A model generated the notes under the pieces. That model was given only the letters and a program-made list of their open reading frames with translations, did no database searches and was not told where the DNA came from. Both the position numbers and the translations under genes were made by a program. Shown here piece by piece: positions 46,226 through 55,040 of a DNA stretch of 62,590 nt (positions within the stretch are counted from its first letter, which is position 1; each line of letters starts with the position of its first letter). Source of the stretch: Chloroflexota bacterium (lineage in GTDB: Bacteria > Chloroflexota > Anaerolineae > Anaerolineales > Villigracilaceae); assembly GCA_029782225.1 (NCBI GenBank), contig JAKOVF010000221.1, positions 1 through 62,590 of the forward strand, given 5' to 3'.

Positions 46226-46255
46226 CACACTTCCATTCATCAGGCAGGGTCCATT

Positions 46256-46729
46256 ATGAAAATCATAATACGCGAAGCACAGACGAATGATGCACCTGCC
46301 ATCGTCCACTTGATCCGTGAATTGGCGGCAACCGCGAACGAGACCAGTGCAATTGCAGAAGCTTACGTTGCAGAATATTTGTGTTCTCCAAAAAGCACTG
46401 TGCTCCTGGCAGAGTGTGATGGACAAGTGATCGGGCTGCTCAGTTACTCCCTCCGCCCGGACCTCTATCATGTCGGCAATTCGTGTTTGATCGAAGAGTT
46501 GGTTGTTCAGCAAGCATCACGCAGACAGGGCGTGGGTAGCATGTTACTGACCGAGCTGCTGTCACGGCTTGCAAAGACGGATTGCGCGGAAGTCTCTGTG
46601 GCAGCCATACCGGATAATACGCAGGCAATCAGGTTTTACAAAAGACACGGATTGGTCGAAGAAGCCGTCTTTCTCGAGAAACATTTTATTGATCAAATAA
46701 ACAACTCCACGGGAGAAACGAGAGGATAG
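46256..46729 (+). CDS. GNAT-family N-acetyltransferase
   Basis: 157 residues. The acetyl-CoA binding loop is ASRRQGVGSMLLTELL and the C-terminal AIRFYKRHGLVEEAVFLEK is the usual strand-helix ending. The acceptor is unknown. It sits eight bases before another acetyltransferase gene, so the two are probably co-transcribed. Confidence 0.88.
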   Translation: MKIIIREAQTNDAPAIVHLIRELAATANETSAIAEAYVAEYLCSPKSTVLLAECDGQVIGLLSYSLRPDLYHVGNSCLIEELVVQQASRRQGVGSMLLTELLSRLAKTDCAEVSVAAIPDNTQAIRFYKRHGLVEEAVFLEKHFIDQINNSTGETRG

Positions 46730-46736
46730 GGAACTC

Positions 46737-47693
46737 ATGAAAACCATCATCTTACGTTGGGCAGACCCCGGCCGCGACTTCGAGTTACTGGCAGCCTGGT
46801 TTTCGATGATCGAAGACGAGCAATCTACCGAAGCCAGCCTCAGGGAATATTACGAAAAGAACCAGGAGCGGATCATCCAGAGAATTGCTGAGGATGAAAA
46901 CGGGGAACGCCTTGGATTCTATTGGGCTGTCCGCAATAAGGCGGAGCCAGACCAGATGTCCATCTCGATATTCGTAAAGCCGGATCAGCGTGGACGTGGG
47001 CTTGGCCGCCAGCTATATGAGGATTTGTTACAGGCCATGCAGACGGCCGGGGCGAAGCAGCTCCGCGTCAGCGTGTCCGACAGTTGCCCTGAAGACCGGG
47101 CTTTTGCTGAGCACCGCGGTTTCACCGAAAAAAGACATCACTTTGGGATGGAATTAGATCTCGACATGTTCGATGACCGTCCCTACGATGAGGTCATCGA
47201 ACAATTGAAGAGCGAAGGATTCCAGTTTACTTCGATGGCGGAATTAGGAAACACGCAAGAGGCCCAGCGCAAGCTCTATGCCCTCAATGATTCCGCCAAC
47301 GCGACCACTCCCGGTGCAGAGGGTGAACATCCCTGGGCATCGTTTGAGGATTTCCAGCAAAGCGTGTGTGGATCGAAGTGGTACAAACCTCACGGACAGA
47401 TGGTAGTGATAGACACATCTACCGACGCATGGGCAGCGATGAGCGCCATTACCCGCTTCGAGGGGACGGACTACGCCTACAACCTCTTCACCGGTGTAGA
47501 CCTCTCCTACCGCGGCCGCAAGCTGGGACAGGCTGTCAAGGTAATCGCTCTACGATATGCCCGTGAGGTGTTGAAGGTACACACTGTCCGCACTCATCAC
47601 AACATGAAGAACCTGCCGATGATCGCAATTGACCGCAAACTGGGCTATACCATGCTACCCGGGACTTTCCTGATGGAGAAGATGCTTGATTGA
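46737..47693 (+). CDS. Tandem-domain GNAT acetyltransferase
   Basis: 318 residues with two acetyltransferase folds. The first (about 1-145) has the acetyl-CoA loop KPDQRGRGLGRQLYEDLL. The second (about 160-315) has VDLSYRGRKLGQAVKVIAL and ends with NLPMIAIDRKLGYTMLPG. Double-GNAT proteins of this length include the mycothiol-synthase-like group, but nothing else of that pathway is present, so the substrate is left open. Confidence 0.85.
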   Translation: MKTIILRWADPGRDFELLAAWFSMIEDEQSTEASLREYYEKNQERIIQRIAEDENGERLGFYWAVRNKAEPDQMSISIFVKPDQRGRGLGRQLYEDLLQAMQTAGAKQLRVSVSDSCPEDRAFAEHRGFTEKRHHFGMELDLDMFDDRPYDEVIEQLKSEGFQFTSMAELGNTQEAQRKLYALNDSANATTPGAEGEHPWASFEDFQQSVCGSKWYKPHGQMVVIDTSTDAWAAMSAITRFEGTDYAYNLFTGVDLSYRGRKLGQAVKVIALRYAREVLKVHTVRTHHNMKNLPMIAIDRKLGYTMLPGTFLMEKMLD

Positions 47694-47732
47694 ATGATCA
47701 GCTGTTGATAAGGCGAATAGGAGATGTAGCGA

Positions 47733-48092
47733 GTGGATAAGAAACATATCTCTGAGAATGAAATCGGGAAAACATCGAAGGAAGAAGAGGGCATAGAAAA
47801 TATACAGGAAAAGTTAAGGTGTCGAATCACCGTCCTGAAAAAGATCTTTAATGAGGATCTGTATCAGCAGTATCCGTACGGCGCAGCAAGTCCCTGTGGC
47901 AGGTTCGAAGAAGGACAGGTCTTTATTACAGATAATCGCTGGGATCCTCCCGAAGGGTTTTGTCATTGGGCCTGGGGCGATCTGCGGCCCATCATCCAAA
48001 GTATCCACGCGGGACATTCTGTCACAATGATTTCATGTTGCACAGATGGATTGCGACCGGTTACATTTAAACTGGAGAGAATCGAGAGTTGA
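47733..48092 (+). CDS. TIGR04076-family protein
   Basis: 119 residues. The signature is RITVLKKIFNEDLYQQY, CGRFEEGQVFI, PPEGFCHWAWGDL and CCTDGLRPVTFKLERIE, with conserved cysteines that may bind a metal. The function of this family is not known. The start is GTG with GGAG upstream. An N-terminal charged extension of about 28 residues precedes the family core. It lies 15 bases before the RidA gene. Confidence 0.83.
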   Translation: MDKKHISENEIGKTSKEEEGIENIQEKLRCRITVLKKIFNEDLYQQYPYGAASPCGRFEEGQVFITDNRWDPPEGFCHWAWGDLRPIIQSIHAGHSVTMISCCTDGLRPVTFKLERIES

Positions 48093-48107
48093 TTAAGGAG
48101 AGAATCT

Positions 48108-48500
48108 ATGGATGCTGAACAGCCTCTACACGTTGAATACTACACTGCGGAAGGCATGAAAGGCCTGCCGTTTTCGACCGCCGTTCGAGTGGGACAGATG
48201 CTCTATCTTTCCGGCCAGATCGGCATTGATGGTTCAGGCAAGGTTGTGCCCGGCGGCATCGCGGCGGAGACGCGCCAGGCGATGGAAAACATCCGCGCCA
48301 CGTTGGAGCAATATGGCTCATCGCTTGATCACGTGATCAAGGCAACCATCATGATGGCCGATATGAGCGAATGGGCCGAGATGAACAAGGTCTATGTGAC
48401 CTATTTTCCCAACCACCTCCCCGCCCGGAGTGCCTTAGGGGCCAATGGATTGGCCCTGGGTGCACGAGTGGAGATTGAGTGTATTGCTGTCCTTGGGTAA
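48108..48500 (+). CDS. RidA-family reactive-intermediate (enamine/imine) deaminase
   Basis: 130 residues. RidA hydrolyses reactive enamines made by PLP enzymes. The family features VRVGQMLYLSGQIGID, RQAMENIRATLEQYGSSLDHVIKATIMM, and the active-site Arg in PARSAL with Glu in VEIECIAVL are present. GGAGA lies upstream of ATG 48108. A terminator follows. Confidence 0.92.
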   Translation: MDAEQPLHVEYYTAEGMKGLPFSTAVRVGQMLYLSGQIGIDGSGKVVPGGIAAETRQAMENIRATLEQYGSSLDHVIKATIMMADMSEWAEMNKVYVTYFPNHLPARSALGANGLALGARVEIECIAVLG

Positions 48501-48530
48501 GGCGGGTTTTTAGCCGGTCATATTTCTTCG

Positions 48531-48554
48531 GCCTCGCCTCGGCGGGGCTTTTTT
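48531..48554 (+). terminator. Intrinsic terminator after the RidA gene
   Basis: GCCTCGCC pairs with GGCGGGGC (one G-T pair) and is followed by six T. It lies about 30 bases after the stop codon and insulates the following ROK operon. Confidence 0.85.
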
Positions 48555-48603
48555 GTTTGCCAGACAATTTCCTTAAAAAATCGTTCGTTCCTTAATTCAC
48601 CTA

Positions 48604-48662
48604 TTGCATTTTCTTTGAAACTCTGTATAATGACTTTGTAAGTTCAGTGGACTAACAAAGTC
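48604..48662 (+). promoter_or_regulatory. Promoter with overlapping palindromic ROK operator
   Basis: TTGCAT (48604-48609) and TATAAT (48626-48631) are 16 bases apart. Starting at the next base is a 31-base palindrome, GACTTTGT...ACAAAGTC (48632-48662), whose arms match at 13 of 15 positions and contain the AGT/ACT core typical of ROK/XylR operators. It overlaps the expected transcription start, so binding there should block initiation. The ROK regulator is the next gene, which suggests autoregulation. Confidence 0.78.
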
Positions 48663-48681
48663 AACGTTGTCTATCCAAATT

Positions 48682-49854
48682 ATGCCGCCGAAAAAAGCCA
48701 CCCACCAACTGACCAAACAGCATAACCGCGACCTGGTTCTCAAGACCATCTTCGAGACGCAGACCATCAGCCGCGCGGAAATTGCCCGTACGACCATGCT
48801 GACCCGAACCACTGTTTCAGATGTGGTCGCGGGTTTGTTGTCTGAAGGGCTGGTGAGGGAAGTGGGGCTGGGCGAATCCATCGGCGGCAAACCATCTATT
48901 CTGCTCAGCCTCGTGGCGGACTCCCGCTACCTGATCGGCCTCAACCTGGCCCAGGACAAATTCATCGGCGCGGTGGTCAACCTGCGGGGCGAGATCAAAG
49001 AGACCGCTGAGGTCCCGGTTTCTGATGAAGACGGCGGCCAGGCTCTGAAACTGGTCTATCAAATCCTCGACAGGCTGGTCAAGAAGAAATTGAAGCCCAT
49101 TGTCGGAATCGGCGTCGGCGCGCCGGGCCTGATCAACACCCGCGAAGGCATCGTGGTCAATGCTGTCAATCTGGACTGGCAGGACCTCCCCCTCGGCCGC
49201 CTCTTGCAGGAACGCTACGGGCTGCCTGTCTCTGTGTTGAACGACAGTCAGGCCACTGCCATTGGTGAATTCGTCTACGGCGAACACAGCTCAGATAGCA
49301 ACCTGATCGTAGTCAACGTGAGACGTGGCATCGGCGCAGGCATCCTGATCAACGGACGCCTCTTCCAGGGCGATGGCGGAGGCGCCGGCGAGATCGGTCA
49401 TGTGCAGGCGCAGGAAAATGGTCTGCCCTGCCGCTGCGGACGGAGAGGCTGCCTCGAAACGGTCGCCAGCGCTCAGGCGGTGCTGACGCGGGTACAGTCG
49501 TTGTCCAGTCCGAGCGATTTCCCCACCCTCGACGCCGTCGAAACAAAATTCTTCGCGGATGATCCGATTGCGCGCCAGGCGGTTATGGAAGCAGGCCATT
49601 ATCTCGGCACTTCACTCGGCAGCCTGGTCGGCACGCTCAACATCAGGAAGATCGTGCTCACCGGCGACATGACCTGCTTCGGCCAGCCCTGGCTCGACAG
49701 CGTTCAACGGGCCATGGTTCAGTCTGCGCTCGGACGGATGGTGCAGGAGACAGAACTGGAGATCGGCAAACTCGATTATGCCGCCTGCATCCTCGGCGCA
49801 TCCGCACACTTGCTGCTCGACGGATATTCATTACTCTTCGCACAGGAAAATTAG
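48682..49854 (+). CDS. ROK-family transcriptional regulator
   Basis: 390 residues from ATG 48682 (an in-frame TTG at 48667 is possible). Residues about 10-75 form a winged helix (HNRDLVLKTIFETQTISRAEIARTT, then VVAGLLSEGLVREVG). The ROK sugar-binding fold follows, with GIGVGAPGLINTREG, the NDSQATAIGE site, and the zinc motif GHVQAQENGLPCRCGRRGC. Such proteins repress sugar operons and release DNA on binding a sugar or sugar phosphate. Position at the head of an amino-sugar operon behind a matching palindrome makes it the probable local repressor. Confidence 0.92.
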   Translation: MPPKKATHQLTKQHNRDLVLKTIFETQTISRAEIARTTMLTRTTVSDVVAGLLSEGLVREVGLGESIGGKPSILLSLVADSRYLIGLNLAQDKFIGAVVNLRGEIKETAEVPVSDEDGGQALKLVYQILDRLVKKKLKPIVGIGVGAPGLINTREGIVVNAVNLDWQDLPLGRLLQERYGLPVSVLNDSQATAIGEFVYGEHSSDSNLIVVNVRRGIGAGILINGRLFQGDGGGAGEIGHVQAQENGLPCRCGRRGCLETVASAQAVLTRVQSLSSPSDFPTLDAVETKFFADDPIARQAVMEAGHYLGTSLGSLVGTLNIRKIVLTGDMTCFGQPWLDSVQRAMVQSALGRMVQETELEIGKLDYAACILGASAHLLLDGYSLLFAQEN

Positions 49855-51249
49855 ATGAGCATCCTCCCTGCTCTCGATGAATCATTCATTCCCGCGGCTC
49901 TTGCCACTCGTGCCTTTCGAAAGGATGTAGGCGAACATGGCACGCGGCTGGTCATTGGCCTTGAACGGAACGATAGCGAGTTCTCGCGCTTTGAAACGCA
50001 GGTTTTTCCAGAGGGACATCCAGACTTCAACCGCAATTTGGATTATATCGAGCGCATCCTCAAGTTCCTGCTCTGGCAGCGCGGTGGATTTCGGGTTTAC
50101 GTTGGCGGACCGCGCGCCATCGGCCAATATATCAGCGAATGCTATTCGGCGAAGGGCAAGCGTCAATTCGACCATCACTTTATGAGTGAGCAGGTCTACG
50201 AACGGGACTTCGAAGTCATTTGCTGTGCTGCGGATGAAGTGCCCGCTTCGCGCGAGGCCGGGAAGCTGCTCGGCCGCCATTTGGAGGGCCATCGCATTGG
50301 GTTTGACCTGGGCGCCTCCGACCGCAAGGTCAGCGCGGTGGTGAACGGACAAGTCATCTACAGCGAGGAAGTGATCTGGGAGCCGCGCAATCATACTGAC
50401 CCTGCCTACCACTACACCGAGATCATGACCGCCCTCAAGACCGCCGCCTCAAAAATGGAACGCATCGATGCGATCGGCGGTAGTTCAGCCGGCATTTACA
50501 TTGACAACCGCCCGATGGTGGCTTCACTTTTCCGGGGGATTCCAAAAGAACGCTTCGGCGAAATCAAGAATTTATTCACACGGATTCAAAAGGAATTGAA
50601 TGTGCCGTTGGAGGTGATCAACGACGGTGACGTGACGGCGCTGGCAGGTTCCATGTCCATTGAGGATAACGGCATCCTTGGCATCGCACTTGGCTCAAGC
50701 GAAGCTGCCGGCTATGTGGATCTGAATGGTCACATCACCGGTTGGCTGAACGAACTCGCTTTCGCACCAATTGACTATAGTTCCGCTGCCCCACTCGAAG
50801 AATGGTCCGGAGACATTGGCTGCGGTGCATCCTATTTCTCGCAGCAATGTGTCTTCCGCCTCGCGCCGAAAGCTGGCATCGAAATTCCCGCGGACATCCT
50901 GGATGCAGAGAAGCTCAAATTCGTGCAGGAAAAACTGGAAGCTGGTCATGAAGGTGCACGCAGAATCTGGGAAAGCATGGGCGTGTATCTCGGTTACGGC
51001 CTCGTCCACTATGCCGATTTCTACGATATCAAGCACGTTCTCATTCTGGGTCGCTGCACATCCGGCTGCGGCGGTGACCTGCTCCTCAACGGCGCGAAGG
51101 AAGTGCTGGCCGCTGAGTTCCCTGAACTGCTGGAAAAGATCACGCTGCATTTGCCCGATGAAAAAGTCCGCCGTGTAGGGCAGTCTGTTGCCGCGGCGAG
51201 CCTCCCCGTCATTGCGAGCACAAATACGGGCGAAGCAATCCCGGCCTAA
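49855..51249 (+). CDS. ROK-like sugar kinase with N-terminal extension
   Basis: 464 residues; ATG directly follows the regulator's stop. Residues about 1-140 are an extra domain of unknown type. The ROK/actin-like fold starts near GHRIGFDLGASDRKVSAVV, with a GGSSAGIYID loop and VINDGDVTALAG, which holds the catalytic aspartate. The usual CxCGxxGC zinc site is absent and the adenosine loop reads GIALGSSEAAGYVD, so this is an atypical branch. It probably phosphorylates the imported amino sugar. The last dozen or so codons lie inside a dispersed repeat (see 51207-51330). Confidence 0.8.
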   Translation: MSILPALDESFIPAALATRAFRKDVGEHGTRLVIGLERNDSEFSRFETQVFPEGHPDFNRNLDYIERILKFLLWQRGGFRVYVGGPRAIGQYISECYSAKGKRQFDHHFMSEQVYERDFEVICCAADEVPASREAGKLLGRHLEGHRIGFDLGASDRKVSAVVNGQVIYSEEVIWEPRNHTDPAYHYTEIMTALKTAASKMERIDAIGGSSAGIYIDNRPMVASLFRGIPKERFGEIKNLFTRIQKELNVPLEVINDGDVTALAGSMSIEDNGILGIALGSSEAAGYVDLNGHITGWLNELAFAPIDYSSAAPLEEWSGDIGCGASYFSQQCVFRLAPKAGIEIPADILDAEKLKFVQEKLEAGHEGARRIWESMGVYLGYGLVHYADFYDIKHVLILGRCTSGCGGDLLLNGAKEVLAAEFPELLEKITLHLPDEKVRRVGQSVAAASLPVIASTNTGEAIPA

Positions 51250-51330
51250 ATGGTGAAATCTTGTTGAGTAGGCGTTCCGACCTAACCGGAGATTGCTTCG
51301 TCAGGCTGTCGCCCTCCGCGCAATGACAGA
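51207..51330. repeat. Dispersed palindromic repeat overlapping the kinase 3' end
   Basis: CGTCATTGCGAG (51207-51218) faces CGCGCAATGACAG (51317-51329), and GCGAAGCAATCCCGG (51230-51244) faces CCGGAGATTGCTTCG (51286-51300). A second copy with the same ends lies at 53710-53854. The left 43 bases are translated as the end of the kinase. Confidence 0.85.
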
Positions 51331-51344
51331 ATAACAGGAATCTT

Positions 51345-52208
51345 ATGAACTTCCACCTCCCCACCGCTGAAGTCTACGTCCCCGATGGCTTGCCCATCGA
51401 GCAGGCTCTGGCGCGGACGACACATCTTTGTATCTCGGCGCACCAGGATGACATCGAGATCATGGCCGCGCAGCCGATCCTAGAATGCTTCCAGCAAAAG
51501 GATAAATGGTTTACCGGCGCGGTCGTCACCGATGGACGCGGCTCGCCGCGCGCCAATCTGTACCAGGAATACACCGACGAAGAGATGAGACTCGTCCGCT
51601 TTCAGGAACAGCGCAAGGCAGCGTTTGTCGGTGAGTATGCAGCGCAGGTCATGCTGGATCACCCAAGTAAGGCCGTCAAGGATGCGTCGAAGATTGAGCC
51701 TGTGGAAGACCTGGTCGCTTTGCTGCGAGCGGCGAAACCGCAGTTCGTTTACACCCACAATCTGGCAGACAAACATGACACGCACGTCGCCGTCGCTCTC
51801 AGAGTGGTGGATGCCATTCGCAGGCTGGATCCGGCCGATCGTCCCGCGCGACTCGTGGGCTGTGAAGTCTGGCGCGCGCTCGATTGGATGGTCGACTCGG
51901 ACAAGGTCACAATGAACCTGTCGAGTCATGAAAACCTGCAGGAAGCTTTATTGGGAGTCTTCGATTCACAGATCGCCGGCGGCAAGCGCTATGACCTGGC
52001 CTCGATGGGGCGCCGCCGAGCGAACGCAACTTACTTCGAATCGCACGGCGTGGATTTGACCACGGGCCTTTCCTATGGAATGGACATGACCCCGTTGGTC
52101 GAGGATGCGAACTTAGATCCACAAGTTTTTGTTGAAGCACTTATCCAGCGTTTCGCTCAAGATGTGACCGATCGATTGACGCGATTATGCATCGCAACCA
52201 CGGCTTGA
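51345..52208 (+). CDS. PIG-L/LmbE-family N-acetyl sugar deacetylase
   Basis: 287 residues, cytoplasmic. The zinc motif is AHQDDIE (Ala32-Glu38), and HNLADKHDTHVAVAL supplies the second metal site. Family members remove N-acetyl groups from GlcNAc-containing compounds, including diacetylchitobiose in archaea. In this operon it probably deacetylates an N-acetylhexosamine or its phosphate, replacing NagA, which is absent. The gene follows the repeat, 95 bases after the kinase stop. Confidence 0.88.
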   Translation: MNFHLPTAEVYVPDGLPIEQALARTTHLCISAHQDDIEIMAAQPILECFQQKDKWFTGAVVTDGRGSPRANLYQEYTDEEMRLVRFQEQRKAAFVGEYAAQVMLDHPSKAVKDASKIEPVEDLVALLRAAKPQFVYTHNLADKHDTHVAVALRVVDAIRRLDPADRPARLVGCEVWRALDWMVDSDKVTMNLSSHENLQEALLGVFDSQIAGGKRYDLASMGRRRANATYFESHGVDLTTGLSYGMDMTPLVEDANLDPQVFVEALIQRFAQDVTDRLTRLCIATTA

Positions 52209-52289
52209 AAGGAGGTTGAGAAATCATCAACTTTTGCTCGACCGAATCTATCAGGAGATTTTCCAAACAAATCCAAAAGGAGAAGAAAG

Positions 52290-53669
52290 ATGCGTAACAA
52301 ACTGTTTACCCTGTTGTCCGTAGTGATGCTCGTCAGCCTCGTGCTGACGGCGTGCGGCACTCCCGCGCCCGCACCTACGGAACCTCCGGCCGCCACCCAA
52401 CCCCCGGCGGCCACCGAGGCACCGGCCGCGACCGAAGCACCCGCTCAGGCCGTGACCCTGAAGATCTACCTGCTCGACTACACACCCGATACGATTACCT
52501 GGCTGAAGGACACGATCAATCCGCAGTTTGAAAAGGATCACCCCGGTGTGACGGTTGAGATCACCGAAGGCAGCTGGTCCGGTTGGGATACGACCTTCAG
52601 CGGTTTCTTTGCTGCCGGCGAAGGCCCGGACATCATCAACCTCGGCTCCGAGATGAACACGCTGTACGGCCCCAGCCTGGCCGACATGGATCAGTATCTG
52701 GGCGAAGCTGCCTGGCCGGATATCAAGAACTTTGGTCCCGCGCTCGAGAACGCCAAGTATCAGGGCAAACTGCGCGGCCTGCCGATCTTCACAGCCCCGC
52801 GCTATGTGTTCTGCCGCACCGACCTGATGACCGCTGGCGGCTGGACAACCGGTACTCCCAAGAATTTCGCTGAATGGAAAGATTTCGCAGCGAAGCTCTC
52901 CAAGATCGATCCCGCCACAAACTCACTGACCCAACAGGCACTCGTCCCGGTGGATGCCGGCTCGATGGCTGACTGGCAGTGGTGGTTGCTCGTATACTAT
53001 TCACTCGGTGGTAAACTGTACAAGGACGACGGCACCCCGAACTTCGACTCACCTGAAGCGCTGGCAACCACGCAGTTCATGCTCGATATGCGCCAGGCTA
53101 CCTACGGTCCCGCTGCGAACGCAGTTGGCAACCTGCCCACCGGTACCGGCTCGGTCATTGATGTAGACGACACCACTGGCAAGGATAATGGCGCAGTGTG
53201 CCTTGCTCACTCCGGCTGGGCCGCTCCTGCGTTCGACCGCCCGATCTGGGACAAAGTCAGCATTGACCCATTCTATGGCGATCCCACGAACTTCCCGAAC
53301 AGCAAGCCGGTAGTGCTTGCGTTCAACGACTGGCTCGCCGTCGCTGATTACAGCCCCAACAAGGCCCTCGCCGCTGACTGGCTCAAGCTCGCCTTCACGA
53401 AGGAAAACAACCACAAGTGGAACGAGACCATGAGCCTGATCCCCGCCCGCAACGATGCTCAATACGGCTACGTGACTGACTCGCCGCAGCTCAAGGCCGA
53501 AGCTGAACTGGCTTCCAAGTACGGCGTCGGTTTCGCCGGCATCGAAGAAGCTGCCAAGCTCTCCACCATCATGCAGGATGCGCTGGGCAAGCTCGTCACC
53601 GAAGAACTCACGCCTGAAGAAGCCAACGCACAGATCCAGGAACAGTACACCGCTGCACTGGCACAGTAA
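52290..53669 (+). CDS. Sugar ABC transporter substrate-binding lipoprotein (family 1)
   Basis: 459 residues. The signal peptide ends in VLTAC with lipidated Cys22, followed by a Pro/Ala/Thr-rich stalk (about 24-52). The mature part is a family-1 carbohydrate receptor (INPQFEKDHPGVTVEI, GEGPDIINLGSEM, a tryptophan-rich binding cleft). AAAAGGAGAAG gives a strong ribosome-binding site. Two MalF/MalG-type permeases follow after a repeat. The ligand is likely an amino-sugar oligomer, inferred from the operon. Confidence 0.93.
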   Translation: MRNKLFTLLSVVMLVSLVLTACGTPAPAPTEPPAATQPPAATEAPAATEAPAQAVTLKIYLLDYTPDTITWLKDTINPQFEKDHPGVTVEITEGSWSGWDTTFSGFFAAGEGPDIINLGSEMNTLYGPSLADMDQYLGEAAWPDIKNFGPALENAKYQGKLRGLPIFTAPRYVFCRTDLMTAGGWTTGTPKNFAEWKDFAAKLSKIDPATNSLTQQALVPVDAGSMADWQWWLLVYYSLGGKLYKDDGTPNFDSPEALATTQFMLDMRQATYGPAANAVGNLPTGTGSVIDVDDTTGKDNGAVCLAHSGWAAPAFDRPIWDKVSIDPFYGDPTNFPNSKPVVLAFNDWLAVADYSPNKALAADWLKLAFTKENNHKWNETMSLIPARNDAQYGYVTDSPQLKAEAELASKYGVGFAGIEEAAKLSTIMQDALGKLVTEELTPEEANAQIQEQYTAALAQ

Positions 53670-53709
53670 GTTCGTTTTTGCAAAATCGGGATGGGGCTCC
53701 GTCCCATCC

Positions 53710-53854
53710 CGATTCTGTACTGTCATTGCGAGGGCAAAAACCCGAAGCAATCTCCCATTGAATAAGGGATTGCTTCGTGGGGACCCCGAAACAGCAGCGG
53801 GGCAGGCGAACACCCTCCTCGCAACCACGCTGAAAGCAGGCGGGGCAATGACAG
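53710..53854. repeat. Second copy of the TGTCATTGCGAG palindromic repeat
   Basis: TGTCATTGCGAG at the left faces GGCAATGACAG at the right, with inner CGAAGCAATCTCCC facing AAGGGATTGCTTCG. It fills the gap between the binding-protein and permease genes. The permease ribosome-binding site (GAAGGAAAG) starts at its right edge. Such hairpins can protect the upstream mRNA and so raise binding-protein levels above permease levels. Confidence 0.85.
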
Positions 53855-53871
53855 AAGGAAAGTGAGAGCCC

Positions 53872-55026
53872 ATGACCAGCAACCCTTATATTAATGTACT
53901 GATTACGGCCGTGGAGGCCGTGCTCTTCATTATCGTTACCAGTTATCTGCTGGCTTCCCTGGCGCGCTTTATCGTCAAGAAGACCGGGGCCACCCGCAAG
54001 AAACAGGAGAATACTTTTGCGGGGTATCTCTTCGCCGCGCCGTGGATTGTCGGGTTCCTGATCTTTGTGATCGTGCCGATGGGCTTTTCCCTCTACTGGA
54101 GTTTTACAGATTATCGCATCGCATCCCCTGAACCAACCAGGTGGGTGAACTTCGAGAACTACAGCAATTTGATCCTAAAGGACCAGGGCTTTCGCGCATC
54201 CATCGTCAACACGTTGTATTTGACCGTGATCGGCCTGCCGCTGCAAATGGCGGTGGCACTGTTCCTTGCCGTGCTTCTGAACCAGAAGACCCGCGGCGAA
54301 CGCGTCTTCCGAATGGCATTCTATTTGCCTGTCATTCTCGGTTTCAACACCGCTGTCCTGTTGTGCTGGCGGTTGATGCTGAATACCGGTACTGGAATTA
54401 TCAATCAATTGATCCGCGCCATGTCGAACGCGTTCCCGCCATTTGGTTATTTGAACCGCGCGCTCATTTTCGTTCAAGAGATGATCAGCGCTTTCTTCCT
54501 CGGCATTAGCAACGGGAAGTTCAACCTCCTTACCAAGGTCTGGGAAGCTGGCTTCCCGGCCGCAAATCGCGTCCCATTGTGGGTGCAAAGTCCTTTGTGG
54601 ACAAAGATGTCCGTCATTTTGCTCATTGCCTGGGGCTGCGGCGCGATGATGCTGATCTTCCTGGCTGGACTTAACAACGTACCAAAGGAACTGCACGAAG
54701 CCGCCGAAGTGGATGGGGCAAACGGCTGGCAGCGCTTCTGGAAGATCTCCTTCCCCCTGCTGACCCCGTACATTTTCTACAATCTGGTGGTGGGACTGAT
54801 CAGCATGCTGCAGATCTTCGAGCCGATCTTCGTGCTTTATCGCGACAACCAGCCGATCGTCCCCTCCGCGATTTCCATGGTCTACTACTTATGGCAGGCC
54901 AGTTTCCGCCACTTTGAGATCGGCTATGGCTCGGCCATTTCGTGGCTTGTGCTGTTATTGATCATGGCCGTGACGGTGGTCCAGTTCAAAATGCAGGACC
55001 GCTGGGTCACGTATGACTTGTACTAG
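53872..55026 (+). CDS. Sugar ABC transporter permease, MalF type
   Basis: 384 residues. An extra N-terminal helix (about 7-32) precedes the common core of six helices (GYLFAAPWIVGFLIFVIVPMG onward). The EAA loop is ELHEAAEVDGANGWQRFWKISFPLLTP. A 50-residue periplasmic/cytoplasmic insertion lies between helices near residues 195-245 (ISNGKFNLLTKVWEAGF). It pairs with the MalG-type permease 14 bases downstream. No ATPase gene is in the operon, so a shared ATPase is expected. Confidence 0.93.
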   Translation: MTSNPYINVLITAVEAVLFIIVTSYLLASLARFIVKKTGATRKKQENTFAGYLFAAPWIVGFLIFVIVPMGFSLYWSFTDYRIASPEPTRWVNFENYSNLILKDQGFRASIVNTLYLTVIGLPLQMAVALFLAVLLNQKTRGERVFRMAFYLPVILGFNTAVLLCWRLMLNTGTGIINQLIRAMSNAFPPFGYLNRALIFVQEMISAFFLGISNGKFNLLTKVWEAGFPAANRVPLWVQSPLWTKMSVILLIAWGCGAMMLIFLAGLNNVPKELHEAAEVDGANGWQRFWKISFPLLTPYIFYNLVVGLISMLQIFEPIFVLYRDNQPIVPSAISMVYYLWQASFRHFEIGYGSAISWLVLLLIMAVTVVQFKMQDRWVTYDLY

Positions 55027-55040
55027 GAGAAGAGAAAACC

